DNA from: a virus
Reading direction: 5' to 3' (one strand)
Length of the DNA stretch: 26,742 nucleotides
IMG/VR virus record: IMGVR_UViG_3300020446_000066
Span: 1-26,742 of that record
Below are positions 17,618 to 25,416 of this stretch, piece by piece; the stretch's first letter is position 1; the number at the start of each line of letters is the position of its first letter. The position numbers and the translations under genes are program-made. Below the pieces are notes generated by a model that was not told where the DNA came from, made no database searches, and worked only from the letters and a program-made list of their open reading frames with translations.

Positions 17618-20033
17618 AGTAACCATAGCCACCACCTGATGGAGGACTGCTTGGTGGTGAACTTGGAGGACTACTTGGTGGTGAACTTGGAGGACTGCTT
17701 GGTGGTGAACTTGGAGGACTGCTTGAGGGTGGACTTGCTGGAGGTCCCATCGGTGCTTGTGACGTTGAAGATGCTGTGTCAGATGAAGTAGATGATAATG
17801 TACGATCAATTTGTATCTGTGATGTAGATGAAGGAATATTTACCATTGCTGATCTACTTTCGGCAGGTGTATCATAAATTATTGCATGAGCGGTTGTTGT
17901 ATGAGCAGCACCAACCATTTTAACACCCCTTGTTGGATGAACATGGAAAGCACCATAATATGGTTCACCATTAACATATCCAACAATATTATTTCTTGGT
18001 GTAATACAATCAATAACTTGTTTTGTTTCCCCTTGATATGAAGGTCTAGGGGCGATTTGTGGTTTTATAATAGCACCAAATCCTGTTGAAGATTCTATTG
18101 TTAATTGTGGAACATCTTTAACAGGAAATACGTTTGATATAATTGGATTTGGAGGTATGACATTCAATATACGTCCATCGTCGTCTAAAAATTTAACATA
18201 TTCATTACCAGCATTATCAGTTATAACATCATCATTTGTATACCCCTCACCAGGACTGACCACTGCAACATGGTCTATAATATATTCTTTGTCTTTTGAG
18301 TTCTCCTCTATCACAGGATAGTTTTCACCTGGTGTCACCACATATATGTCAATCACTTGTTGATAAGTTGGTGATGCAGGATCATAATCAATAATCGCTC
18401 TTGCATTTGCACCATATCCCTGATCACAATTATCCGTTATCTCAACTAAGGGAGGAACCGTATATCCCTGACCTGGATTTGTTAATTTAATTCCAATCAG
18501 ACTTCCAGTTTGTTGTGCGAGTGAGTCTCCAACTAAAGCACCGATAATTGGTTCTGCTAATGAACCTTCACCGTCTGATCCAAATAATTTAATTTCCATA
18601 CCTCTGCAATCAGATGGTGGAGACGCTTTACACTCACCTGTGTAGCTTGAACTACTTACGTCAGAGTTCATAAAATCAAATTGACCAAACCCAAGTAGTG
18701 AACCAAGAACTCCACCTGGTGCAGCTGCTGCTTCTTGTAATGATTGTGCAGCATTTGCAGCACTCATAATTGCTTCACCAGCTACACCTGGCATATTCAT
18801 TGGTCCTTTACCCAAACACCAAATACTAGATTTAACATTTGCTGTGCCAGGTGCAACGCATTTAATTGCTTCTTGTAATCCAAGTAATCCCTCTGCTTTA
18901 CCTCTTAAATTACTAATCATATCAAATCCACCTAATATTTTACCAACCCCACCAAGTTCAGGGGCAAGTTGATTACCAATACCAGATATAACTTTATTAA
19001 AAATTGCACCCATAAACTGTTCATTCATACAAGATGTAGGATTTTGGACGTTATCCAAGAAAGATGTTAGTAATGATCTTACATCTGGTAACATTGAATT
19101 ACCAATCGCTTCCATTACACAGGGTGCTTTCTTCTGTAAAGCAGCAACAGGTCCTAACATTGCTGCCTGTGCAGCAGTTCCTGCTTTTTTTGCGATTGCT
19201 GTATTCTTTGTCGCTGCAACGACTTTTGCAAATACATCACTGTATAAAACATCTAATCCTGAATTTAATTTAGGTGCTAGGGATGTCATCGCATTCTTGG
19301 TCAAATCACCAGTGAAACTATTACTTATCCCTGTTATCTTTTTGGACAACTTTGATATTAACTTACTTTTATTTGCTCCTGTGAGATTTTTATATTCTTT
19401 TGTTGCATTTTTCAAATTAGCTTGTATTTCTGCTTGAGCATTTGTTCCTGCAAAAGACACACACGAACCAACAGCATCAGATACAGCACGATATTCTCTC
19501 CCTGTTTGCTCTTTTAAAGTCTTCGCCCTGTCAGGTTCTATAAGCACTTTTGGATCATCTGCATCAGTGCTAGTATCACCTGTCTCATTTTCAGTAATTA
19601 TCTTATTACCAGGTTTTGTTTCTGGTGTATATCCTGTGAATGGTTGAAAAGGTGATGGTGGTTTTCTATTTTTAACATATTTTGAATTGCCTATTACACC
19701 AAAGATAACTGGTTGTTGTGCATCATCACCATCTAAAAAGAAACCAACAACAATATCACCTGGTGCAATGCGGATTGGTTTACATTTACCTGCTTTACCA
19801 GAACCAGCAGTTACAGGTATAATTACAGTTGCCCAAGGTAGATCTTTATCTTTAAGTTCTCTAGTATTTTGAGGATGATACCCCATTATACGAACTTTTA
19901 CACGATTACCCCAAGTATCAGGTTTACGATTAAAAGTAAGACTCCACGATGTTTTTGGTGGTATCTGTCCAATCCACCAACGGAATCCATCCTTTCCTAG
20001 AAAATTACTTTTTAATAGAAGGTTTTCAATCAT
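17616..20033 (-). CDS. 5: Baseplate hub protein gp5-like, OB fold without visible lysozyme domain
   Basis: This 805-residue protein is predicted to form the central hub spike beneath gp27. Residues of about 10-125 match the gp5 N-terminal OB fold (GFRWWIGQIPP, WGNRVKVRIMGYHPQN, IRIAPGDIVVGFFLDGD, QQPVIFGVIGNSKY). Where T4 gp5 carries its lysozyme, this protein instead has a long Ala-rich helical region with scattered cysteines (about 190-470, including SIWCLGKGPMNMPG), and I see no lysozyme E/D/T signature. Two PGxGYTxxx repeats follow (about 515-620), then YYGAFHVHPTRGVKMVGAAH near 695. The end is a (PPSS)n tail and GGGYGY. It begins in an ATGA overlap with the gp27-like gene, consistent with coupled production of hub partners. 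Confidence 0.82.
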   Translation of the reverse strand: MIENLLLKSNFLGKDGFRWWIGQIPPKTSWSLTFNRKPDTWGNRVKVRIMGYHPQNTRELKDKDLPWATVIIPVTAGSGKAGKCKPIRIAPGDIVVGFFLDGDDAQQPVIFGVIGNSKYVKNRKPPSPFQPFTGYTPETKPGNKIITENETGDTSTDADDPKVLIEPDRAKTLKEQTGREYRAVSDAVGSCVSFAGTNAQAEIQANLKNATKEYKNLTGANKSKLISKLSKKITGISNSFTGDLTKNAMTSLAPKLNSGLDVLYSDVFAKVVAATKNTAIAKKAGTAAQAAMLGPVAALQKKAPCVMEAIGNSMLPDVRSLLTSFLDNVQNPTSCMNEQFMGAIFNKVISGIGNQLAPELGGVGKILGGFDMISNLRGKAEGLLGLQEAIKCVAPGTANVKSSIWCLGKGPMNMPGVAGEAIMSAANAAQSLQEAAAAPGGVLGSLLGFGQFDFMNSDVSSSSYTGECKASPPSDCRGMEIKLFGSDGEGSLAEPIIGALVGDSLAQQTGSLIGIKLTNPGQGYTVPPLVEITDNCDQGYGANARAIIDYDPASPTYQQVIDIYVVTPGENYPVIEENSKDKEYIIDHVAVVSPGEGYTNDDVITDNAGNEYVKFLDDDGRILNVIPPNPIISNVFPVKDVPQLTIESSTGFGAIIKPQIAPRPSYQGETKQVIDCITPRNNIVGYVNGEPYYGAFHVHPTRGVKMVGAAHTTTAHAIIYDTPAESRSAMVNIPSSTSQIQIDRTLSSTSSDTASSTSQAPMGPPASPPSSSPPSSPPSSPPSSPPSSPPSSPPSSPPSGGGYGY
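17637..17733. repeat. 12/24-bp repeat encoding the (PPSS)n tail of the gp5-like protein
   Basis: A 24-base unit, itself two PPSS blocks, is repeated about four times near the end of the gp5-like gene. The units are nearly identical at the DNA level (ggaggactgcttggtggtga-like on the plus strand), which suggests length variation by slippage. Confidence 0.88.
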
Positions 20034-21358
20034 TTATCTTTCTTTCCCGTAGTATCCCTAATTAGTTTTAACTTAGTAAAGGAACCTTTACTCTCATAAA
20101 AATGCACTAACTCTTTAATCATATATAGACCACTTTGTTCATCGTCTCTTACTTTTGCTTTGTCTAGCGTTATCTTAGGGAAGATTAAATTAATAACAGC
20201 ACCTGCTGTGAGTGAAGTGTTCATAGGAATCGTTATATTTAATACCTGTGTAAAAATTGTATTATATCTCATCATCGCCTGTGAATGATATTCCATTGGA
20301 TCAGCATTCTTTTTTCTCGAATTTTTATCTTTCTTTTCAGTAATTCCAAAATCTAATACACCTGTCATGAATCGACTTGGGACATTTCCTAATGTTTCAC
20401 CAGTCTTATCTACTGGTGGTAAAAATACTTCAAAGTCTTGACCTAAATTTTCCATTTTTTCCGCATAATCTGAAACCTTAAAAAGACCTTGTTGAGGTGT
20501 TGTAAATGTTGAATCCACAGGGTTATAATACATTCGATAAGTGCAATAAGCACCTCTTTGTAAATTTTCAATTAACTTCTGGTTTCTCGTTGTGGTGTAT
20601 TCTAATATTCTGTAATCTTTATCAGGATCCTGATTATCAATAATGCCAGGTGAATAAGTATATTCAATAGGAAATGGATCACCCGATACTAGACTATCAA
20701 CTGATCTGAAATGATATCCCTCTTTTGTCTCAAAGAAAAAATAACCTGCAGTTGAACTTTTACCTCCTACTTCTGCTGGTACTGACTTTGATGCTAACCA
20801 AGTAAGTAAATAAAATGGTTTCTTCAAATTTCCATAAAAACCATATGGATTTTGAGTTTCATCAACATCAATATTCTTCTCACTTAACAATGATTCTTTT
20901 ATAATATTCTTTACACTATCTGATATTTTTTGAGAGGAAGGAAACTTTTTACCTACTCTCTGAGTTTCATTAGTTATCGCTTCTCTTGAAACAAGATTAA
21001 GGACAAATGATTCTCTCTCTGCGTCTATAAGTACATTTGTAATTGATGAAACATATAACTCATTACCATTATTTTCAGTAAATTCCATATCTGGTCCTAA
21101 TCCAGTGGCGGGAATTTTTATGTTTACCTTTTCACCACCATTTAATGGTAATCCATTGTAAATAGATGACATTTCACCATCCTTATCTTCAATTGTAAAA
21201 CCAGTATTAGCAACAACTACTTTTGCAGTTATCATAGGTGACAAAATATTTTCATAGTAACTAAAAGCTACAATACCTCTCACCAAATCAACAGTTGTAA
21301 CACCATCATTGGATACTATATCAAATAATTCTATAAAACTTTTATCTTGTGCTGCCAT
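20030..21358 (-). CDS. 27: Baseplate hub protein, gp27-like, 442 residues
   Basis: It is predicted to form the trimeric ring that joins gp5 to the tail tube. The N-terminus (SFIELFDIVSNDGVTTVDLVRGIVAFSYYENILSPMITAKVVVANTG) has the first tube-like domain pattern of gp27. The following text (VNIKIPATG, LYVSSITNVLIDAERESFVLNL, MIKELVHFYESKGSFTKLKLIRD at the end) fits the hub fold. Its length is comparable to T4 gp27 (391 residues). Position supports the call: it lies directly upstream of gp5 and overlaps its start by four bases. The assignment rests on domain pattern and gene order, not on a search. Confidence 0.75.
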   Translation of the reverse strand: MAAQDKSFIELFDIVSNDGVTTVDLVRGIVAFSYYENILSPMITAKVVVANTGFTIEDKDGEMSSIYNGLPLNGGEKVNIKIPATGLGPDMEFTENNGNELYVSSITNVLIDAERESFVLNLVSREAITNETQRVGKKFPSSQKISDSVKNIIKESLLSEKNIDVDETQNPYGFYGNLKKPFYLLTWLASKSVPAEVGGKSSTAGYFFFETKEGYHFRSVDSLVSGDPFPIEYTYSPGIIDNQDPDKDYRILEYTTTRNQKLIENLQRGAYCTYRMYYNPVDSTFTTPQQGLFKVSDYAEKMENLGQDFEVFLPPVDKTGETLGNVPSRFMTGVLDFGITEKKDKNSRKKNADPMEYHSQAMMRYNTIFTQVLNITIPMNTSLTAGAVINLIFPKITLDKAKVRDDEQSGLYMIKELVHFYESKGSFTKLKLIRDTTGKKDK

Positions 21359-21361
21359 TTT

Positions 21362-22714
21362 TTAACCTGATGATAATGCGATAGATTGAAGTTCAACTAA
21401 AGTTTTCTCAGTCGATTTTGTTAGAAACCTAATTGATTTTGATCCACCACCTGACATAGAAATTTGTGGTGACATTGATTGTTTGTTATTACCTATTATA
21501 ATAACTTTTCTTTTCTTTTTTGGTGCCTTGAAATCAAATTCTTCTCTTATAGATATTGGCATTATAGCAGTATCACTTCTAGATTTTTTAATACCTTTAA
21601 TTTCTGGAGAATCACTTTTCTTTTCATCCTCTAATACAGTTCCTCCTGCACTAGACATTGGAGGAGCTGAAGTATTTGTTTTTTGACCTCCACTTTCCTC
21701 AAGACCTGAAAGTAAATCATCAATTTCATTATTACCATCATCACCACCTGTTGTAATATCTTCTAATTCATTATTAGATACAACTCTACCATCCTCATTA
21801 GGGACAAATAATTCTGCACTTCGACTATCAATTCCAGCTGCATCACCAACGATAACTGGTTGCCCTGCCTCTACAGGACCTCCAAGATTTCTTCTCTCAA
21901 TCTCTTGCCCTTCATCAAGATTGTCAATACTGATATCTTTTCGTTTATCTTCTTCATCTTCTGGAACTGATGAATTTTCTAATAAAAATTCTTGATCTGA
22001 TAAGTCATTCGTTCCCTTATCCTTCTCTTTATCACTATCATCACTCAACCCCAAATTTTTGGCAACATCACCTGCACTCTGGATATCTTTATCCATAACA
22101 AATGAGTTAATAGATTCGGCAAATTCTTTATTTAATTTTACTATATTACTCTGAGTCTCCTCAAATGTGTCTTTTATCTTCTTATCGTCCTCAAAGAAGT
22201 TAAACTTATTAAATACACTGAAAAAATTATCTAGACCTGTCCCTATAGATTCAAAGAAGTCTCTCATTCCATCTATGAATCCAGTAAACACACCAACTAC
22301 CCTATTAATAAGTCCAAAGAGTTTTTTAAACGCTGCAATTATCTTAGGTAAATTTAGTAAAGCCCACCCTATTATCAACATACCAATAAAATCTAATATT
22401 CTTCCTAAAAATCCTTTTGTGCTCTTTTGTACTAAACTTCCTTGCCTTTTAGTGACACCAGTAACTGTAGATGCTTCAAGTTCATCTTCTCTCTGTTTTC
22501 TTAAAACATTTTCCCGTCTTTTCTTAAAAAATTCAGCATCTTGACTAATTAATTTACTCTTAAACTGGTTTGACTTTCTTGTTTCTTTTAATAATTCACT
22601 TGCATTTTTACCAATTGAAACCAATCCTTCAGATAAACTTGTAATTGATTTACGAATTGAGTCAATTCCTATTGATGTTTTTCTTAATGAACTTCTACGT
22701 AATCTTATACTCAT
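21362..22714 (-). CDS. Second tape-measure-like tail protein, 450 residues
   Basis: Residues 1-80 are basic and helical. A strong hydrophobic stretch at about 101-150 (GFLGRILDFIGMLIIGWALL, then VVGVFTGFIDG) resembles the hydrophobic segments of tape-measure proteins. The most telling feature is LGGPVEAGQPVIVGDAAG followed by SAELFVPNEDGRVVSNNEL (about 277-316), close to the GG-x-V-x-x-G-x-P-x-x-VGE-x-G-x-E-L-F-x-P motif near the end of many phage tape measures. The middle is acidic and probably disordered. A second motif shared with the 585-residue protein, G-h-LG-x-L-x-x-F followed by GW, suggests common origin. It may be the C-terminal half of a split tape measure or a hub partner. It starts one base after the previous stop. 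Confidence 0.65.
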   Translation of the reverse strand: MSIRLRRSSLRKTSIGIDSIRKSITSLSEGLVSIGKNASELLKETRKSNQFKSKLISQDAEFFKKRRENVLRKQREDELEASTVTGVTKRQGSLVQKSTKGFLGRILDFIGMLIIGWALLNLPKIIAAFKKLFGLINRVVGVFTGFIDGMRDFFESIGTGLDNFFSVFNKFNFFEDDKKIKDTFEETQSNIVKLNKEFAESINSFVMDKDIQSAGDVAKNLGLSDDSDKEKDKGTNDLSDQEFLLENSSVPEDEEDKRKDISIDNLDEGQEIERRNLGGPVEAGQPVIVGDAAGIDSRSAELFVPNEDGRVVSNNELEDITTGGDDGNNEIDDLLSGLEESGGQKTNTSAPPMSSAGGTVLEDEKKSDSPEIKGIKKSRSDTAIMPISIREEFDFKAPKKKRKVIIIGNNKQSMSPQISMSGGGSKSIRFLTKSTEKTLVELQSIALSSG

Positions 22715-22715
22715 A

Positions 22716-24473
22716 TCAATCTGCTACCCCTAAGACTGCTGTTGTGGAGAGTGCGTGTGGATTAGTTGTATCAAAATCTATGGCTGGTATAGAGGATTCA
22801 GATGAATTTTTAGTTCCACTTACCTGTTGAGAACCACTATTGTTACCACCACCTGTCTGAGATACAAATACCTCTGCATTATCTTCATTAAATTCACTTA
22901 TTTTATTTGCTGCATCGAGATTGCCATTTTTCACTGCTTCAATATTATTTGAATCAGCAGATACACCCTCTACTTCTTCTCCTTCTTTTTTATCTTTATT
23001 AAAAATCTTTATATCTTTCATACCAAGAGCATTCATTATTTTCTTGGCAAGATTTTTCATTACTGTTTCACCAGCAAAACCACCAATCAGAGCACCTATA
23101 AAGGCACCAGGTCCAGCACCAACACCACCAAATAATGCTCCTATTGCTCCACCAGCAATTGCACCAACTTTTGCACCTGCCATAAAACCAGCTGTTGCTG
23201 CAAGTGCTGACATTAGACCACCATCCTCACTTAATAATTCAGTGAAGAAGGTTATAAATGGTCCTAATACCTTTCCTAATAATTTACCAACACCAAGTTT
23301 GGGTAATCCCTTTGTGAGATTCATTGCCTTACTGACAACCCCAGACTTAGAAACTGCTTTTATTCCATCATCAACTAAATTTTTACCTCTGTTTAATAGA
23401 CCTTTTGCTCTTCCAAAAAAACCACCTGTCGTTGTAGGATTAGCCATCGCACCTTGAGCCATTGATGGATTTCCAACAAAGAACTTCTTAATTTTTCTTC
23501 CTTGATTAAGGAAGAAATTACTAGTTTTAGAACCTGTGACTTTTGCAACATCATCAACAGCACCTGTGACTTTCGGTGCATTAACACCTACAGCAGGTGT
23601 AAGTATACCAAATGGTTTTTTAATTACATTTGGAAGTTTTCTTAAAAAAGGTTTAGATATATTTTTTACCTTATTTCCACCAAAACCTAATATTTTAAAA
23701 GAGATTACTTGAGTAATTATTTCTCTTATGAATGCTCCTATTCCCCCAGCTCCAAGGATGCCAGCTCCCACTGTAGCTGCCTTTTTAACTAATCCAACTA
23801 ATAATACCTTTACACCAGCTAAAGCAGCTTTTAATACTCCACCAATCGCAACTCTTCCAACATTCGCACTAAAAATTCCCAATAAACCAAGAACTTTCTT
23901 CATCCCTATCTTTATAGCAGTTAAAGAACCAAGAATAACAGTTAAACCAACTAAAAATTTTGTCTTTAATCTATTGATTTTATCAACATTTCCCTCTGCC
24001 ATCGCTTGGAGTAAATCAACTCCTGTTACTGCTAACCACCCACCAGCAAGAGCATATAAAAATTTAGTTAATTGACCTAATATACCCTGAGTTTTTACAC
24101 CAATTTTTTGAACTGGTTGCATCAACGCTGATTGTATTTTTTGTTCGAGAGCACTTTCTTTACCCTCTCTTAATCCCTGCTCTGCTAATATTGCTTCTCT
24201 TCTTTGTTTTGCTGCTTCTCTCTGTCTTTCAAGTTGATCACCTAATGCTAAATTCTCTCTGACACTTTTTAAATTAAAATCTAAAGTTGCAATTTGTCTT
24301 GATATATTTTGTAATTGACCTGAAACTGATGTAAGTTTTAATGATTGTTCCTGCAATAAATCAGTTGTTATAGAATCTGGTTGTGAATTTTGTGTGGCAC
24401 CAAGAAAACTAGAAGAAATATTTCTCCTAACTGCCCTTATTCCTCCTGATATTGGTGAACCGAACTCATCCAT
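22716..24473 (-). CDS. Tail tape-measure candidate (gp29-like), 585 residues
   Basis: The protein would set tail length and be ejected with DNA. It has an N-terminal coiled coil (about 36-118, LLQEQSLKLTSVSGQLQN and on), hydrophobic segments at about 130-260 (GILGQLTKFLYALAGGWLAV, FLVGLTVILGSLTAI, GAGILGAGGIGAFI), and a glycine-zipper segment at about 420-472 (AGAKVGAIAGGAIGALFGG). These are typical of tape measures. Its length is nearly equal to T4 gp29 (590 residues), which would suit a T4-sized tail. It lies immediately after the gp26 gene and the -1-frame ORF, overlapping that ORF by eight bases, where tail-assembly chaperones are normally found. Sequence identity to gp29 is not visible by eye, so the symbol is left blank. 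Confidence 0.7.
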   Translation of the reverse strand: MDEFGSPISGGIRAVRRNISSSFLGATQNSQPDSITTDLLQEQSLKLTSVSGQLQNISRQIATLDFNLKSVRENLALGDQLERQREAAKQRREAILAEQGLREGKESALEQKIQSALMQPVQKIGVKTQGILGQLTKFLYALAGGWLAVTGVDLLQAMAEGNVDKINRLKTKFLVGLTVILGSLTAIKIGMKKVLGLLGIFSANVGRVAIGGVLKAALAGVKVLLVGLVKKAATVGAGILGAGGIGAFIREIITQVISFKILGFGGNKVKNISKPFLRKLPNVIKKPFGILTPAVGVNAPKVTGAVDDVAKVTGSKTSNFFLNQGRKIKKFFVGNPSMAQGAMANPTTTGGFFGRAKGLLNRGKNLVDDGIKAVSKSGVVSKAMNLTKGLPKLGVGKLLGKVLGPFITFFTELLSEDGGLMSALAATAGFMAGAKVGAIAGGAIGALFGGVGAGPGAFIGALIGGFAGETVMKNLAKKIMNALGMKDIKIFNKDKKEGEEVEGVSADSNNIEAVKNGNLDAANKISEFNEDNAEVFVSQTGGGNNSGSQQVSGTKNSSESSIPAIDFDTTNPHALSTTAVLGVAD

Positions 24474-24645
24474 TTCGTTCTTGTTGTGCTTTTAGATTTT
24501 CCTCTTCAATATATTGTTGGAGAAGTGAAACATAAATCTCTCTCTCCCACGGAATCATATTTTCTAGCTCTGTCAAGCTATATTTATGGTGCTGCATCAA
24601 GGCAAAATTTAGTTTATAGTATGACACTAAATCCTCATGTGCCAT
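24466..24645 (-). CDS. 59-codon -1-frame ORF, likely 'T' part of a frameshifted tail-assembly chaperone
   Basis: The frame reads MAHEDLVSYYKLNFALMQHH, then KYSLTELENMIPWEREIYV and a helix SLLQQYIEEENLKAQQERNG. The N-M-I-P-W-E-R-E and EEEN pattern resembles the second segment of frameshifted phage tail-assembly chaperones. It starts two bases after the gp26 stop and lies in the -1 frame relative to gp26, with no stop between the two frames. Its ATG lies inside a predicted stem and has no well-placed Shine-Dalgarno sequence. It could be made as a fusion to gp26 (299 residues in total) by -1 slippage, by reinitiation after the gp26 stop, or by both. Its last codons overlap the start of the tape-measure candidate. 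Confidence 0.75.
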   Translation of the reverse strand: MAHEDLVSYYKLNFALMQHHKYSLTELENMIPWEREIYVSLLQQYIEEENLKAQQERNG

Positions 24646-24675
24646 ACTTATCCGAAAAAACTCTGCAGCCCCTCT
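24618..24675 (-). promoter_or_regulatory. Candidate programmed -1 frameshift signal (SD, slippery site, stem-loop)
   Basis: On the minus strand the elements in order are AGAGGGG (24675-24669), 8 bases, the heptamer T TTT TTC (24660-24654) in the gp26 zero frame, a 5-base spacer GGATA, and a perfect 10-bp stem AGTATGGCAC/GTGTCATACT (24648-24639 with 24627-24618, one G-U pair, 11-base loop). The gp26 stop TAA begins 3 bases after the heptamer and its last two bases border the stem. All three elements match the classical dnaX-type layout. Slippage has not been measured. Confidence 0.72.
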
Positions 24676-25364
24676 ATAACGATTTCACTTTCAACCTTTG
24701 TATTTGGATTTATAACTTTTACTTTATGAGATAATTTTGGCATTGTATCAAAGAATTTTTCAATTTCCTTGAATTGAGAAGAATTTAGTGATTCTAAGAA
24801 TTCAATTAATTCTTTACTCGTACAGTCCTCTTGTGTCCAAGATTCTTCTTCTGAATAAATCTGGTCAATACAAGATGCAATTAAATCAAAAGTATCATCA
24901 ACATTTATTTCACCAGCAGCAAAATTAGATTTAATAAACTCATTTAATGAAGGATATCTCATTTTTAGAGTATAAGTATCATCTAATTTGATATCTGTTG
25001 AATGTCCCTTAGTTTTTTGTACCTTAATTGAATCAATGTTGATTGATGTAGGAACCTGAGTTTTTTCATCATCAGGACAAGTCACCATAACTTCAATCTG
25101 TTCTCCAACAGATTTACCACGAACATTCAAAAATAGGTATTCAATATCAAAGGTCGATAATTTTTCAACTTTGATTCCTTTTGTCAGTATACAAGTTGAT
25201 AAAATACTTTTTACAGCAGTCGCAATTTGTTTTTGATCTTGAGACTCTAAAGCTATAATTAAAATCTTCTCTTCTTTCACAAGAAAAGGTCTATATTTTA
25301 TCTTTCGATTAGACGAAGGAAGCACCAACTCATAGGTTGGTGTTGAAATGGTTGGTAAAGGCAT
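24648..25364 (-). CDS. 26: Baseplate hub assembly protein gp26-like / tail-assembly chaperone
   Basis: This 238-residue protein belongs to the T4 gp26/gp51 baseplate-hub family. The opening MPLPTISTPTYELVLPSSNR and KIKYRPFLVKEEKILIIALE are typical of the cyanophage members; LFLNVRGKSVGEQIEV and DDTYTLKMRYPSLNEFIKSN follow. Its length is close to T4 gp26 (208 residues). It is the first gene after the TATAAATA box at 25390, with about 20 bases of leader. The final codons AGT TTT TTC GGA TAA contain an in-frame slippery heptamer, and a -1 slip would replace the last residue and stop with the 59-codon ORF, giving a product of about 299 residues. Its position directly upstream of the tape-measure candidate matches that of lambda gpG, so a chaperone role is likely. 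Confidence 0.82.
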   Translation of the reverse strand: MPLPTISTPTYELVLPSSNRKIKYRPFLVKEEKILIIALESQDQKQIATAVKSILSTCILTKGIKVEKLSTFDIEYLFLNVRGKSVGEQIEVMVTCPDDEKTQVPTSINIDSIKVQKTKGHSTDIKLDDTYTLKMRYPSLNEFIKSNFAAGEINVDDTFDLIASCIDQIYSEEESWTQEDCTSKELIEFLESLNSSQFKEIEKFFDTMPKLSHKVKVINPNTKVESEIVIEGLQSFFG

Positions 25365-25389
25365 AATATTCTAAGCACTTCAGTGTGAC

Positions 25390-25397
25390 TATTTATA
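25390..25397 (-). promoter_or_regulatory. Late promoter box TATAAATA upstream of gp26
   Basis: This is an exact match to the T4 late -10 consensus, in the 52-base gap between the tail-tube cap gene and gp26. It lies 26 bases before the gp26 ATG. It probably drives the gp26-to-gp5 hub block. Confidence 0.75.
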
Positions 25398-25416
25398 GAG
25401 GTTTTCAAATACTATT

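Noticed and set aside
21500-21530. PKKKRKV in the 450-residue protein, identical to the SV40 nuclear localisation signal
   Set aside because: The phage appears to infect bacteria; a short lysine-rich run in an AT-rich gene can match by chance, and it lies in a basic C-terminal region of a tail protein.
22921-23457. 178-codon plus-strand open frame opposite the tape-measure candidate
   Set aside because: Its Pro/Ala/Phe-rich sequence is the mirror of Gly/Ala/Lys codons of the real minus-strand gene; it has no recognisable domain.
24581-24588. CATAAATA inside the 59-codon ORF as a promoter for the tape-measure candidate
   Set aside because: It lies in coding sequence about 110 bases upstream of the start and could be codon-driven (HHKYS); kept only as a weak possibility.
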